Notes: generated by a model not told the origin, from the letters alone. Positions 1 through 12,908 are shown, counted from the stretch's first letter. The stretch: 64,000 nucleotides of DNA from Cinchona pubescens (GCA_025175665.1 JANKKI010000270.1:496001-560000), one strand, 5' to 3'. A program made the numbers and translations.

Positions 1-1263
1 TTTTTCAATGAAATTGGAATTAATAAATGTTAAAAATTTATGGAAATTATTTCTAATATAATTTTTGAAATTCTATTATTTGAAGGACTATTTTCCAATT
101 AGTTAGAAAATAATAATTTTTCTCCATAAAATATTTTCTTATATAATTCAAGAATAATAATTTCAATAAGATTGAAATATATGATGTATAGTGATAATGA
201 TTAGATACTAAATGCGATATTTATATTTTTATTTAATTATTGAATTGTATAATAGCATGATGGATGATTATAGACTAAAGACCAATGTGATTGTGTATGG
301 TTTATTTTATTGGCTATAAATTTTTTAAATAGGGACTACATGTTCTACCTTTCTCTATCATTCTAAATATAATTCTTTTCTCATCTTAATCTCCTCGAAT
401 GTTACTCAAAATTTCTAAACAATCACGTAATGTACATAGAGATAGGTAAGGAATAGGATTCAATATATCTAAAATATTTAGATAGAATTACATTTGTAAT
501 GTAAATGATTATGGACATGACGCTAAGAAGCAACTACGAAGAAAATTTTCAAGAGTTGTAGATTACCCTTAGGATTTGATCACCTAATTTCCTTAGTGAC
601 TCAAGAAAACTAATAGTTTAGTAAAATCCATAATCATTTATGGTTTTATGCATATTTTATTCATTATATGTTGATATAATAATATTACATGTAATTTAAT
701 GAGACCTAATAAATAATTGAAAGGAAAAATCCCTCAAAACAATATTAAGTCAATAAAAGTTGCCTTCCAATATTATAGCAACAAACGAAAGCTCTTCTTA
801 GATATAACTTGTTGGGCTAATCCAAAGTTACTCTATGTTGAACATGTTTAAGTTATGAGATGAGATCTCTAAATAATCAGTATGATTTAACAAAGGCATA
901 TAATTTGTTGGGTACACTCGAGGTTGTATATTTTTGAGGCAAAGGTTAGGAGTTATATTATATGTACAATCAAGTGTTTATACCTAACTATCTAAAAATT
1001 ACATATTGTTGTAATTGGTAAGAGTTATTTACCTTTCGAAATTGTTTTGATTTATTGGGTACACCCAAGATCAAAATAATTAGATGGAATCCAAATTCAC
1101 TAGGGGTTCTGTGACGAACTCCAGAATCAATATGTGAGGGTTATTGATTTGAATTAAAATAATGGGAGCAAAACAAAATTAAAGGAAGTCCATATTATAT
1201 TTTGGTTTTGTTTATGCGTAAATAACAAATTCTTATTCTATCTTTATTTATATGTTGTAGAAT

Positions 1264-2100
1264 ATGAGTAGCAACGTCAATTTGCATCCCATTTTAATTG
1301 ATAACAAATTCACTAGGCCAAATTTTCTATACTGGCAATGTAACATGAGAATTATTCTCAAACACGAGAAAATTGGTTATGTCCTTGATCAACCTATTCC
1401 TGATATCCCAGTAGAAGATGCTGATGAAGCAGTTCAGAATACTTATCGTAAGCACATGGAGGATAATGATACTGCTTCTTGTATCATGTTAGCTTCTATG
1501 AATACTTAATTGCAGAAACAATATAAAGACATTGATGCTCATTCTATAATTCTTCATCTCAAAGAATTATTTGATAAAGAATCAAGGAATGAGAGTTATG
1601 ACACCTCTAAAGAGCTATTCTCCTATTATATTGTGAAATGGCAGAGGATACCTCAGCACCTCTTTATATACTGAAGATGATCGGACTGATTGAAAAATTG
1701 AAACGATTGGGATTTAAGCAAAATTACGAGTTAAATGTTAATTTGATTTTGCAATCTTTGGCTGATAGTTTTTCACAGTTCGTGATAACTATAATATGAA
1801 TAAATTGTTAACAACTCTTTCTGAACTATTGAATATGCAGAAGGCTGTTGAGACTACTATTAAAAAGGAAAGAAAACAAGTACTAGTTATTGATTTTTCA
1901 AATAAGAAAAAAAAAAAAAGAAATCCAAGGTTGGCTTTATAAAAGCCAATTTTGGGATAAAACCAACACCCATAATCAAAAGGGACAAGGCTAAGGCTAC
2001 TTGCTGCCATTGTGGAAAGGATGGGCACTGAAAAGGAACTGCAAGATATATATATAGATATCTTGAAGCAGAAGAGGTTTAATGAAACTTCTACTTCAGA
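1264..2100 (+). pseudogene. copia A gag (nucleocapsid) remnant
   Basis: The reading frame opens at ATG 1264 directly after the leader. Its N-terminus (MSSNVNLHPIL, then NFLYWQCNMR) matches the start of plant copia gag proteins, which coat the retroelement RNA. The frame closes at 1507 and continues in other frames with IILHLKELFDKESRNE-type gag sequence. A CX2CX4HX4C zinc knuckle is visible at about 1999-2042, with a TGA in the usual Trp position after the His. A run of 13 A with one interrupting G lies near 1907-1920. Non-functional. Confidence 0.8.
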
Positions 2101-2234
2101 TATTTTTATGATTGAGATGAATATTTCTAGTTCTATTCTAATTAGATTCTTCGGTATCAGATACCGAATCTGCATCTCATACTTGTAAAAATATATAGGG
2201 ACAAAAGAGAAGTAGAATACTGCCTAATCTAGAA

Positions 2235-2687
2235 GTGTACCTGCGCATGGGAAATGGACTAAGTGTTACTACATTAGTTGTAAGGATTTATTATCTTTCT
2301 TTGCCTAGCAATCTTGTTTTAGAAATTAAAGACTATTGTTATGTTTCATCTCTTATTAGAAGTATTATTTCTATTTCGTATTTAGACACTGATGGTTTTG
2401 TCATTATGCAAATGAATAAATGTTATTCTTCTTCATGTGATGGCATTTTGTATGGAACTACTTCTATGAATAATGGTTTTTATATTCTAGACATGAAAAA
2501 TCCAATTCTCAATATAAATCCTAAAAGATCCAAAATAGATAATGTGAAACAATCTTTCCTTTGGCATTGTAGACTTGGTCATATAAATGTGAAACGCATT
2601 ACCAAATTACATAATAATGATTATTTGGGATCATTTGATTATCATGTAGAATCATATGATGTATGTGAATCTTGTTTACTAAACTGA
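2235..2687 (+). pseudogene. copia A GAG-pre-integrase domain remnant
   Basis: An open stretch of 150 codons contains the pre-integrase zinc-binding pattern: FLWHCRLGHINVKRI followed by C-x2-C (VCESC). It joins protease to integrase in copia polyproteins. An in-frame stop falls right after the second Cys pair, and the upstream protease is not recognisable. Confidence 0.8.
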
Positions 2688-2689
2688 CC

Positions 2690-3260
2690 AAATCACTTTT
2701 ACAAGAAAGGTTGATCGATCTAGTGAATTGTTAGGACTAATTACATTCTGATGTTTGTGGTCCTATACCAGTCCACGCTAGAGAAGGTTTTTCATACTTC
2801 GTTACCTTTATGGATGACCATTTGAGATATGATTATTTATACTTGATAAAGTATAAATCCAAAACTTTAAAAAGTTCAAGAAATTTAGGAATGAAGTTGA
2901 AAAACAACTAGGTAAAAGTATTAAAATATTTTAATCTGATCGATGTGGGGAATACTTATACCAATAATTCAAGATTGTCTTAAAGAGAATGGCATTCTAT
3001 GTCAACATACTCGTCCTTATACACCATAATTAAATGGTGTATCTAAGAGACATAATCGCACTTTATTAGATATGGTTCGATTAATGATGAGTCTTGTGGA
3101 CCTCTCAAAATCGCTTTGTGGCTATGCTCTTAATATTGCCTCTCATTATTGATCAAGACCGTATTCCATCAAATGTTGTTGATTCCATTCCATATTAGAT
3201 ATGGTTTCGAAAGAAACCAAAACTTTCATACATGAAGGTTTAGAGCTGCCCTATTTATTT
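2690..3260 (+). pseudogene. copia A integrase core remnant
   Basis: Translated fragments in several frames read like the rve integrase core. HSDVCGPIPV-like and FVTFMDDH-like pieces occur near 2750-2825, and a QHTRPYTP-like piece near 3003-3025. Frameshifts and stops make it unusable. The short frame at 3275-3532 continues as the variable spacer between integrase and reverse transcriptase. Confidence 0.65.
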
Positions 3261-3600
3261 GAAGGGGTTAGAATTTGACAAAATTAAAGCTAAATCAGAT
3301 AAATGCTCGAAAGGAGACATTTGAATACTATTTCTATAATCCCATTGAGCAAAAAGTTTTGGTCTCAAAGCATGTTGTTTTTCTGGAAAAAATGCTTATT
3401 CTTAAAAAGGCAAGTGGTAGAAAAATAGATCTTCTAGAAGTTCAAGAAACACAATTTGGAATTGATCAACAAGTGGAACAAGAACTTCAATCACATGATG
3501 ATGTGATAAAAAATGAAATTAATGATACATAAACTCTTCGTATGACTACTAATGTGCTCCGAAGAGATATGACTTTCTTATAAACGGGCACAACGATGTA

Positions 3601-4640
3601 TTAATCATTACAAATGATGAACCTACATCTTACAAAGAAGCATTATCTAATAAATACTCCTCTTATCATAAGTGGTTACAAGCCATAAAGTCTGAGATGG
3701 ATTCCTTGTATGACAATAAAGTTTGGACCTTAGTTGATCCACCTAAAGGGATTAAACCCATTGGATGCAAGTGGGTCATTAAAAGAAAGACTGACATTGA
3801 TGGCAATGTGATTATCTATAAAGCATGATTGGTGGTATACATAATGATAGGGAGTTGACTTAGATGAAAAGTTCTCACTAGTTACAATGCTAAAATATAT
3901 TCGGATTTTGCTTACTATAGCTACATATTATGATTATGAGATTCGGCAAATTGATGTAAAAACTACATTTCTTAATGGAAATCTGCACGAAGAGGTATAT
4001 ATGATGCAATTTAAAGGATTTATATGCACAGATCCTAATAAAGTATGCAAGCTACAAAGGTCTATTTATAAACTAAAACAAGATTCTAGGAGTTGAAATA
4101 TCCGTTTTGATGAGACAATCAAAGAGTTTGATTTTATCAAAAATGAGGATGAATCTTGTGTATACATTGATCTATGAGAAGGTTAGTGGAAGCACATTTG
4201 TTTTCTTAATACTTTATGTGGATGACATATTGTTGATAGAAAATGGCATACCTATGCTTCAAAGTGTGAAAGTATAGTTGTCTAGGAATTTTTTCATAAA
4301 AGATTTAGGAAAGGCAACCTACATTCTAGGAATGAGAATCTATAGAGATAGATCTCGAAAGATTGCTTAATCTTACTCAATCAACGTACATAGACAAGAT
4401 GTTAAAGAGGTTTAGTATGGATCAATCAAAGAAGGGTTACTTATCAATGCCTCATGGTATATACCATTCTAAAGACATGTATCCTAAGTTCGGTGTCGAA
4501 AAAGATAGCATGAAAATGATCCCATATGCTTCGGCTATAGGTTCTATAATGTATGTTGTATTATGTACTAAACCTGATGTCTCCTATGCTCTAAGTGTTA
4601 CGAGCAGGTTTCAATCTAACCCAAGAAGTGGTTATTGAAT
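3601..4640 (+). pseudogene. copia A reverse transcriptase remnant
   Basis: Recognisable RT pieces in order: SYKEALSNKY and WLQAIKSEMDSL (3630-3710), WVIKRKTDIDGN (about 3770-3810), IRQIDVKTTFLNGNLHEEVYM (about 3943-4005), the catalytic YVDD at 4215-4226, and the thumb region with YASAIGSIMYV and a TKPDVSYAL motif (4525-4600). The catalytic motif itself is intact, but several stops and frame changes break the frame. Confidence 0.85.
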
Positions 4641-5206
4641 AACAGTCAAGAATATTCTTAAGTACTTAAGAATGACTAAGAAGATTTATTCTTGATTTAT
4701 CATGGATAAGAATTGCTAGTTCGCGGATACATAGATGCTAACTTTCAATATGACAAGGATTGATAGTAAGTCACAATCTGGTTATATATTTGCTCTTAAT
4801 GGTGGTGCAGTCAATTAGAAAGTTCCAAGAAAGACACCACGACTGATTCTACAACAAAAGCCGAATATATTGCAACTTCAAAAGCAGAGAAAGAAGTGGT
4901 TTGGATCGAAAAGTTTGTGAGTGAACTTAGAGTGGATCCCTCGATTAATGTTCCTATACTTTCGTATTGTGATAACAATAGAGCTATTGCACAAGTAAAG
5001 GAATGCAGGCCTCATTAGCGATCCAAACATATGTTACAGCGCTTCATTTGATTAGAGAAATCATTGATAGAAATGAAGTAAAGATAGAAAAGATTCCCAC
5101 TAATGATAATATTGATAATCCATGTACTAAAGTCTTATCCCAAAAGAAACATGAGAGTAATGTCAGCTCATTTGATTTTAGAAAGTTCATGAATGATTGG
5201 CTTTAG
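4641..5206 (+). pseudogene. copia A RNase H remnant
   Basis: Degraded copia RNase H: a GGAV-like serine/tryptophan loop at 4800-4830, a TTKAEYIATSKAEKEVVW-like motif at 4848-4905, a YCDNN-like piece at 4965-4980, and the C-terminal segment IEKIPTNDNIDNPCTKVLSQKKHE (5083-5155), equivalent to the 'NPADxxTKxL' end of the family. The region ends 14 bp before the LTR. Confidence 0.8.
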
Positions 5207-5220
5207 TGCAAGTGGAAGTT

Positions 5221-5306
5221 TGTTAGTATATGCCTTAAAGTCAATTTGTTTTAAGGACAAATTACACATTTATATTTATGTATATTTTGCAATATGGCAT
5301 TCTTTG

Positions 5307-5353
<47 letters not shown>

Positions 5354-6853
5354 ATCTTCATAAACATCTATGATAATCTAGTTTCTATACATAATTATAT
5401 TTGATTCATGAATATCTCTAATCGTAGTGTCCAACACGAGTAGATTAGCACATAATTGTATGTGGATGCTTATTGAGAATAAGTGCATCAGATTGACCCG
5501 CTAAGAGTATTCCACACATATTATTATTCAAATGCCAGTGGATTAATAATTTCTTTGTGATAGTTGTATAATAATGCTTGGATTTGCGGTCATGAGTTTA
5601 TCTTGATTGTGGATTACTAGACCTGGACTCATCGGTTGTTAATCTTAATGAGTCGCACATACTGTAGAGTTCGGGTATAGTGTGAATAAGATCATGAAAA
5701 GATAAGATATGACCAATATAGAATTCACCATTCCTTGTAATATGAGAGTATATCCCAATATGGCCATTTCTTGAAATACGATTCGGAAATCTTTGCACAA
5801 ACTGGAAATAGAATTAAGAGTGTTTTAACTTCTATTTCAAGTGAGTTGTATTTTGAAAAAAATAAATTTATTAATTCAATAAGAGTTGGCAATATATCTG
5901 TACTCTTGAATTAATCAGGATATAGTATAGTAAAAGGATAACAATTACACAAGAACTAAAACACAGATAGGTGAAGTCGAACCACTTGACATATCTCAAC
6001 TAGAAGCCAATTTTGATCTATAAGTGTAAATTAATTAATTAGTGAATTACTGATAAATTAAACTTTTTTAATTTATCTAATCTAAATTATTTTAAGATCA
6101 TAATTTGTCTAATCTTAATTAATTTATGATTATAATTTATACTTTTTCCAATGTGATTGAGAACCTAAAGGGTCACACACTTAAGGATGATGTATATAAT
6201 TTGGAATTAAATTGATTATTTGATAAGTATGATATACTTATGGGTTAATTTTTTAGATAAATTAACTTTTAAGACTTAATTATAATAAGGCATGAACCTT
6301 AAGGGCTAATATGTGGTATATTCGAATTCCTAAATTATTATGCTTATTAAAATCCTAAACCCAAGTTGATCATATCTCTAATATTATATATATATATATA
6401 TGAAGAGAAAGATATATGCACGGCTAACAAGCAAAAACAATGCCGTGCAAAACTTTTTTAAAATATATATATAGCATATATATATATATATATATATATA
6501 TAAGTTTGAAAATCTTTAAGAAATGTTTTGGATAAATTTTTGAGATATTCAAGAGTTAGCACTCCATAGTATGGGTCAATCAATCTTGTAAAGATTCTTG
6601 AATTAATTATTTGTGCAGACGCCATTAGAGACTGGGCATTTGTGCGACTTGTGAATCGACATCCCAAACAGATTGGAGATTTTACCCTGATTTTAACGTA
6701 CCAACTACATAATCTCTATACTTTTCTTGTATTATGCATAATTAATTATCATGATCTGTGTTAGAAAAGCAAAATTTTAAATTTTATTGTGTAATATATT
6801 TATTTACTTTCTTACAGGTACTAGCTCAACACGCAAGCATATAGATTCCAACA
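5221..6853 (+). repeat. copia A 3' LTR (left edge clear, right edge tentative)
   Basis: A degenerate polypurine tract (5207-5220) is followed by TGTTAGTATATGCC, a start typical of plant copia LTRs with a TG terminus. Two AT microsatellites lie inside (5311-5350 and 6479-6502). The proposed end at 6853 is the CCAACA before CCCAATA. With the 5' LTR outside or unrecognisable, length (about 1.6 kb) and end are unverified. Confidence 0.5.
5311..5350. repeat. (AT)20 microsatellite
   Basis: Perfect AT dinucleotide run of 40 bp within the copia A LTR. A second interrupted AT run lies at 6463-6502. Confidence 0.95.
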
Positions 6854-6944
6854 CCCAATACAAAAGTTCAGTTAATGACAAGGTCATGGACGATGTGATG
6901 ATAATAACACTCATAAATAAAGGCTTCCTTTTCTTATTAAAAAA

Positions 6945-8156
6945 ATTAAACAGTTTAAATGGTCACTCAACTATATATTGGTTGTAAAAATAATTACCAA
7001 ATTATTTGAGTGACCAAATAGGCTACTGAACTTCTAAAACTGCATTTATAAAGTCACTCTATCTATTTTAGCTATTAGCATTAATGAAAATTAGTTTTTT
7101 AAGGGTTAAAATTGTCCAACTATATTGAATTAACATTACTAATAAATTTTGGGGGTGAAATTAGGTGTTAAAAACTAGTTAAATAAGAGATGTTAGACTA
7201 AAAGATACGAAATATAAATTAGGGTAAAAAAATTAAATAATTTAATTTGATAAATTTACAATTTGAAGCCCTAACTATTCCCCTTTTCCCCACCTTCCCT
7301 CAGCTGACCAGCACCCTCTTCTTGTCCTCTCCTTTCCTGCCACCCCTCTTTCCCTTCTTCCAACCAGCCAATCCCTTCCTTCCCCCATCACATTCTTCTT
7401 CCATGTTCCCCACCATTCCCTTTCTCTATCGCGATTTGAAACACCTCTCTCCCGTCCTCTCACCGCCTCTTCTTCCCTCTTTCCCACCATTTCCTTCCTC
7501 TCCTCTAATTTGAAATTCCCCAGATCTCAAACCTCCATATCTAAAACTGTCATCGATCTTAAAACTTTCCAACCCCTACCCCCATCACCGATCTGAAACA
7601 CCCATTTTCCTTTGTCGCAACTACAACCCTTTCTCTCCTCGTGATATTAACCCCTTACCTCTCCTCCCCTCCCACGATCTAAAATCATCCATCTTCCTTT
7701 CTCCATGATCTCAATTTTCCATATCCTTTAAACTCCCCTCAACCCTAGATTTGAAAACTCCTCATTCTCTCACGCACACAGGCAATCTGACCTCCCCAGC
7801 CCCAGAATCAGCGATCTGACCCCACTCCATTGCTTGCATTTTTCATTTTTAATGGTATAAGTGGGTTTCTTCAACTACGTCATTTTAATTTATTTTAACT
7901 TTAAACTGTGTCGTTTTGATAAATGTTGAAGATAAAACTAGCACAAATAGTGATTGAACAATTTTACCCCTATTAAAAGTCATGTGACATGCATGAAAAG
8001 ATGTTAACGAAGCACTTAGTGGCTAAAATAAATGGAGTAACTCCGTAGACACCTTTTTAGAAGTTAGATGACCTTTAGGTCACTCAAATAATTTGGTGGC
8101 CCTTTTTGCAACGAAAATATAGTTGAATGGCCATTTACTATTTAGGTTGTTTGCTC
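6945..8156. mobile_element. Non-autonomous long-TIR DNA transposon (MULE-like) with C-rich core
   Basis: About 190 bp at the left (6950-7140) is the reverse complement, imperfectly, of the right end (about 7945-8150). Examples are GGTCACTCAACTATA against TATAGTTGAATGGCC, and AAATTATTTGAGTGACC against its complement. TATTAAAAAA occurs at 6935-6944 and 8157-8166 and could be a 10-bp target-site duplication, though it is low complexity. Long TIRs and a 9-11-bp duplication are typical of Mutator-like elements. There is no transposase. The core is described separately. Confidence 0.75.
7260..7840. repeat. C/T-rich core of the TIR element with recurring GATCTGAAA-like motif
   Basis: A sharp compositional change: polypyrimidine, C-rich on the plus strand, inside AT-rich flanks. 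A motif close to GATCTGAAA recurs at irregular spacing of about 40-100 bp. An 88-codon Pro/Ser/Phe-rich frame (7247-7513) is an effect of composition, not a supported gene. It could be captured 5'-UTR-type host sequence, as in Pack-MULEs, or a degenerate tandem array. Confidence 0.55.
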
Positions 8157-8404
8157 TATTAAAAAATAGGATCTACTGCGGATATCAACTAACTCCTTGA
8201 TGATTCAAACTCGTGATCAATAAGTCACAGAGAGTTGAAAAGTATTTTATCACCTAAATTTCACTTCATTGTCACTGATATATAAAGGTTTTTGAGTTCT
8301 TAGGCAACTTATCTGGATAGCCTTATATAGTCCACATCAATGTTTAATAATTCTCAAGGTAAAGGGAGCAACGAAGAACAATTCCTTCGATGTGGTTTGA
8401 TCTT

Positions 8405-9052
8405 TGTTAATTACAATTAAAAATTTTAATTTGAGTACGTCTTTTGTAGAGCTATCCACTTGCATAAGTTAGGAAGAATCTTCCTACTCACTCCTTAATA
8501 AGCATTCCTAACTATAACAAACTCACAATATTAGGAGATGACAACTGCTTCAACGTTGCTTTCATAGTATCACTAAATCTGAGAAGGTAGCAGGAAAAAA
8601 GTGATGTTGACTCCGACAACTACTTTTTCTAATGTCCTAAAACTACTACACATAGGAGTCTTCTCCACAAGAAAAATTATCTGATAGCAAATACACTAGA
8701 AAATATTACTACGTTACTTCTCTCCCTATCCATAGTCCATATAATCTTCTAATATTCTTACAATCACTTTAATAAATTATATTTTCAATAAATTGAGTAC
8801 AAGGGCAATATCAATTCATAGATAGTGTTCTGCTCCATCAAAACTTACCTGGAGTTCATTGTATCTTGGGGAAGGAATGTCACACCAATCTAGTGCAGTA
8901 GGAGGCGTATCACTACTAAGGAGAGCACAAATTAGCGTGCCTCAACCATAAACAAGCTATTCTAATCCTTGAATAAAATTATTATTTTAATTTATTGGTG
9001 AATTATTATTGTGTTATTATTTTTTTTCTTTGAATATAATTTTTTTCTAACA
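8405..9052 (+). repeat. copia B 5' LTR
   Basis: Starts TGTTAATTACAATTAAAAAT and ends CTAACA. It aligns along its whole 648 bp with 19671-20324. Shared landmarks include the GTCTTCTCCAC block, ATAGTGTT-TGCTCCATCAAAA, GGAATGTCAC and a final AT-rich TTATTATTTT tract. Confidence 0.9.
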
Positions 9053-9500
9053 ATCTGAGGAGTGATTAAATTAATTTATTTGAATTTAGTTAGTTGTTAA
9101 AAAAAGTTGTGTCTGGATGATTTTAATTGAAAACATGAAAATTTTGATGAAATGAATTTCAGATGTTGGCAACAACAAATAAAATTTTGACTCACTAATT
9201 TAGCATTGTATTGAGTTATTCATGATTTCATAACTACAAAAAAGAAAGAAAACACTGTTCATCTCTTTAAAAAAAATCTTGAAATACAAAAAGAATAGAC
9301 CTCAGCGGTATAGGATTGAAGGCAAAATAGTGAGTATCCTATTTCGTGTTTATTGGGGTGATTTACATGTGGTTATTTCCATTATCCTTGTATAATATTT
9401 ATCCAATTTCCTTTGAACAACTTCAGCTACTTACTATGCATGCCTTTGTGGTTTTGGCTCTCTATGGATGTTATCTATACATACCATCTCATTGTCTAGG

Positions 9501-10863
9501 TGTTAGCACCCTTGGCACGATTTCACCCATCAGCAAGATCGCATGCATGCCTGGCCCAAACGGCCTGCATGTTGGCTAGGCAGACTACCTATCGGCAAGG
9601 TAGTGTGCGAGATTCGCAAACGGATGTGGGCCAACTTGAGCCGTTTGCGTGCTAAGTGTTCCAAAACTATGCCTTGGTGTTTTGGAAGTCCTTAGGGAAG
9701 TTTTGGCATCATTTCGACCAACTTTGATAGGCTCTTGAGGGGCCCGAACAGTACTGCTGGTTTTCAAGATAAATTAGTGTCAACTGCTGTCACTTGAGAT
9801 TTTTTTTCCAAATCTTATATAGGGAAGGTATGCTCATTCCACTTCCTGGGTGGCCGGTGGGCTAGACCACCAAGTGGGTTGAGCAACCCGTGGGCACTAT
9901 TAGGAACTTTCTCCCATGTCCTATGAGTACTAGGTAAACGTTGGCTTTGCGGCAGCTCACGAGCACGAACGAGCTAGGTAAACGTTGGCAAACGGGCAGT
10001 GGCACGAACGGACCCTTGCACACATGCAGACAAGTTGGGAATAGCATGTGGAACATTCTTGGACATTGTTGAGAGCCCAAGTGAAGCCTTGTGGGTGGCA
10101 AGGCTTGTCGGCAAAAGTGTTGGCCATAGGCAACAGGCTGCCTACTTGTTCGACAATTGTGGAAAATGGCTAGGCAGCGTGCACGTCGGATAAGTGCACA
10201 CGCACAGGAGCTGGCAATCAGTGGAAGTTGACTTTTTGTGGCTGGGTGGGACTACTTGGCCGAGCTGGTTGGTTGCATGTGCTAAACGGAGGAATTGGCT
10301 AGAAATGCTGGCAGCACATTGAGAAGTGCTTAGTGGGCGGTTATGGGTAGTTACCACCTTCTCAGGCATGGGCAGGCCATATGTGCTGCCAGTTGGCCAG
10401 GCAGCCTAGTTGTAGGCGTTTTACTTGTCCAACAAAGCTAGGCGCTTGGGCTTGTCAACTGCATTTTCTATATAAAAATGTGGTAGTCAAAGACTTGGCA
10501 AGAAATTTGTGGTAAGATTTAGGCCAAGAGTGTTCTGCACACCACCTGTTTATAAAAAGTCCTGTTGTAAGCTTTTGACGGAATAAAAGTGTTACAAGGG
10601 TTGGCCTTGGGCCGTAAATTGATTGTGTGCTGTTTACTTCTGTTTGGTAGTGTTTTGCTCTAGTGTGTTGACTAAATTTCGTGCTTGTATGTTAGTGAGT
10701 GCTTGTGTGAGCAACGGTTGCCATAAATGAGTGAAAACGAAACACGAGTATTGGACGGGTTGGCTGACCAAAGTTTGCTGGGCAAAATTTTGGTGCCATA
10801 GAACACAGGTTTCTTCTTCCGCCTTGGCATGTCGAGTTCATGTCAAGTAAAAGTTTTGCAAAA
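9501..10863 (+). repeat. Array LTR 1
   Basis: Begins TGTTAGCACCCTTGG and ends GTTTTGCAAAA. TATA box TATATAAA at 10469-10476 and polyadenylation signal AATAAA at 10582-10587 mark the U3/R/U5 layout. Compared with LTR 3 it lacks a short block around the ACTCTTGCCC segment. Confidence 0.9.
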
Positions 10864-10867
10864 ATTG

Positions 10868-10879
10868 TGGTATCAGAGC
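10868..10879 (+). other. Primer binding site, interior 1
   Basis: TGGTATCAGAGC is the complement of the 3' end of initiator methionine tRNA, the usual primer of plant retrotransposons. It begins 4 bp after LTR 1. Confidence 0.9.
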
Positions 10880-10910
10880 ACTATGTTGAGGTATTCTGGT
10901 CGTTTCTCCT

Positions 10911-12010
10911 ATGGCTGTTGGAACGGTGGAACGGGTTCAGTGGTTGCAAGTTCTGGTAGACCAACTGATGGTGCAGTTGGGTGAAATTCCAGAAAGCTAA
11001 GTGCTGCATACTTCCTTTGACGAGACAAGGGATGCACTTGAGGCTGTTCGTGCTCACTTCCAACAACTTGAATAGGCATGGAATGCCAAATTTGAGGCTC
11101 CTGCACGGTTGCAAGATGAGATGGCCATGTTGAAGAAGGCATTTGCTGTCGTGGACACTGTTAGTTCCACAAGCCATCTTCAAGGGCTAAGGTAAAAATT
11201 CCTGACCCAAAACAATTTGATGGTGCAAGGAGTTGGAAAACTTCATCTGGGACATGGAGCAATACTTCAAGGCACCGGGTGTGCCTAAATAGAAAATAGT
11301 GTCCATCACAAGGAAGTATGTACCTTACTGGTGATGCGAAGCTTTGGTGGAGGACACGGGCTGGTAACGAAACCATTCCTCAAATTTCAACGTGGGAGGC
11401 GTTGAAAACGGAACTAAAGAGACAATTCCTTCCTCCTAACACTTTGTGGCTTGCAAGGTAGGCTCTACGAAGGCTGAAACACATGGGTAGTGTTTTTGAC
11501 AATGTGAAAGAATTTAGTTCCTTGATGTTGGACGTTCATGGGATGTCGGAGGACGATAAGTTATTCAATTTCATGGTTGTCTTTTAGAAGTGGACTCAAG
11601 TAAAGTTGCAAAGGCAAGATGTCCAGAACTTATAGCAGGCCATCACTTCAGCTAATAGGTTGGTTGATTTTCAGGGAGCCACCAACGAGGCTAGCAAAGG
11701 TGAGAACAATTCCAACAAAGAAAATGACTCTAAGCATGGCAATGACAAGTACAAGATGAAAAAGAAAGCTGTGGTGACTGAGACCAAGGTCGGTAAGATT
11801 CCTTTTGTTAAGGATAGGTATAAAATAACAAGTTTCATGGTTGTTTTATTTGCAAATGACCACACATGGCAAAGGAATGTCCCAAGAGAGAGCAGCTTAG
11901 TGCCATTGTAGCCGATGAGGACGGATCGTCTTGTGCTAGAATGGGTTCCTTGCAGTTGGTGTGCGACACCAACAAAAACCAACTCTCTTAGGTGTTGGTA
12001 AGCACAGGAG
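10911..12010 (+). pseudogene. Array interior 1 gag remnant
   Basis: ATG at 10911 (MAVGTVERV). It is parallel to interior 2 but with more frame breaks. Recognisable parts are a coiled N-terminal segment with AWNAKFEAPARLQDEMAMLKK (about 11077-11142), the retrotransposon gag core with IPQISTWEALKTELKRQF (11378-11432), LVDFQGATNEASKGENNSNK (11661-11721), and a CX2CX3HX4C zinc knuckle at about 11850-11885 with a stop inside. Short plus- and minus-strand frames elsewhere in this interior have no family support. Confidence 0.8.
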
Positions 12011-12908
12011 TGCTTCGGGTGCAAGGACATGGAAGTGGGTAGGCTGCCGGGTGCTAAATAGAGGCGGGCTGATTAGCTAAGAGAGGCTGGCAGTGGGTGG
12101 TTTCTAGGCAAAATGGGCATGAGGATGCTTGTTGGCATAGTTGGGAGCGTAGCAAACAAACACTACGAGACTTGGCAAAATCAGTCCGACATGGGGTCTT
12201 GCTGATTGTGGGAACCGAAATTCAAGTGGGGAAGTGTGCTATGTTGCTGTGTTGGTCTTGGTTTTGGGAGAAACCAAGGCAAGTCTTTTGTGTGGACAAA
12301 GGGTGGGCATTGTGCATGGTGCCTTGGCTGTCAGTCTTGGCCAAAACGACAAGGTTGGGAAAACGGAGGCAGGAGATGTTGGTTTCTTACCCAAGCCTCT
12401 AACCCATAAGGTCTCAAAAATGTGTAATGGACAGTTCCTATGGTCGAACTTAAGTGGTAAAATGCTTCTGTCCTTGTTTAAATTATTCAAGTTTCCATTT
12501 TACTTTTTTAATTTAATGGCACGGGGGTTCCAAGTGACTGATGTTGTTGCTAAGTGGTTGGCATAGTATGTAGTTTACTTCATTTGTTGTCCATGTACAT
12601 TGTCTTAACTAAGGCAGGTTGGCTGGACAATATGACAAACTTGATATGGAATTCAAAGTCGAGACAGCAAATGCAACTTAAACGAAGCCTAAGACAAAAA
12701 AGAGGCTTGCAGTCACAAAATTAGCCGAATGAACGGGAGAATTCTTGAAGCCATGTGGGAAAATGGGCAATAGAATTGCACAGTGATGAGACAGGCACAA
12801 ACATTAGTAACAGGTGTGCTCCGTTCGGGTGGCAATTGCTATGCCATTTGCTAGAGGGCTGGCAGCTGGCATTGATGAGGGCATCAATCTCTTCAAGTGG
12901 GGGAGGTT

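Larger units (their letters stand above)
1..6853 (+). mobile_element. Ty1/copia LTR retrotransposon A, decayed, 5' end outside window
   Basis: The domain order gag, GAG-pre-integrase, integrase, reverse transcriptase, RNase H is that of Ty1/copia. Every domain is broken by stops and frameshifts, so the copy is dead. The region before 1264 looks like promoter, LTR end and untranslated leader: a TATA-like stretch lies near 317-330, and a GGGTACAC(C/T)C-type motif recurs in the leader. The 3' LTR seems to start at 5221 just after a degenerate polypurine tract. The 5' boundary and target-site duplication cannot be seen. The right end at 6853 rests only on a terminal CCAACA and is tentative. Confidence 0.85.

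Noticed and set aside
7247..7513. Pro/Ser/Phe-rich 88-codon frame
   Set aside because: Product of C/T-rich composition; overlapping frame on the other strand is equally open; no domain.
12097..12566. Overlapping plus frames of 67-110 codons after gag in interior 1
   Set aside because: Broken or different in interior 2; no pol resemblance.
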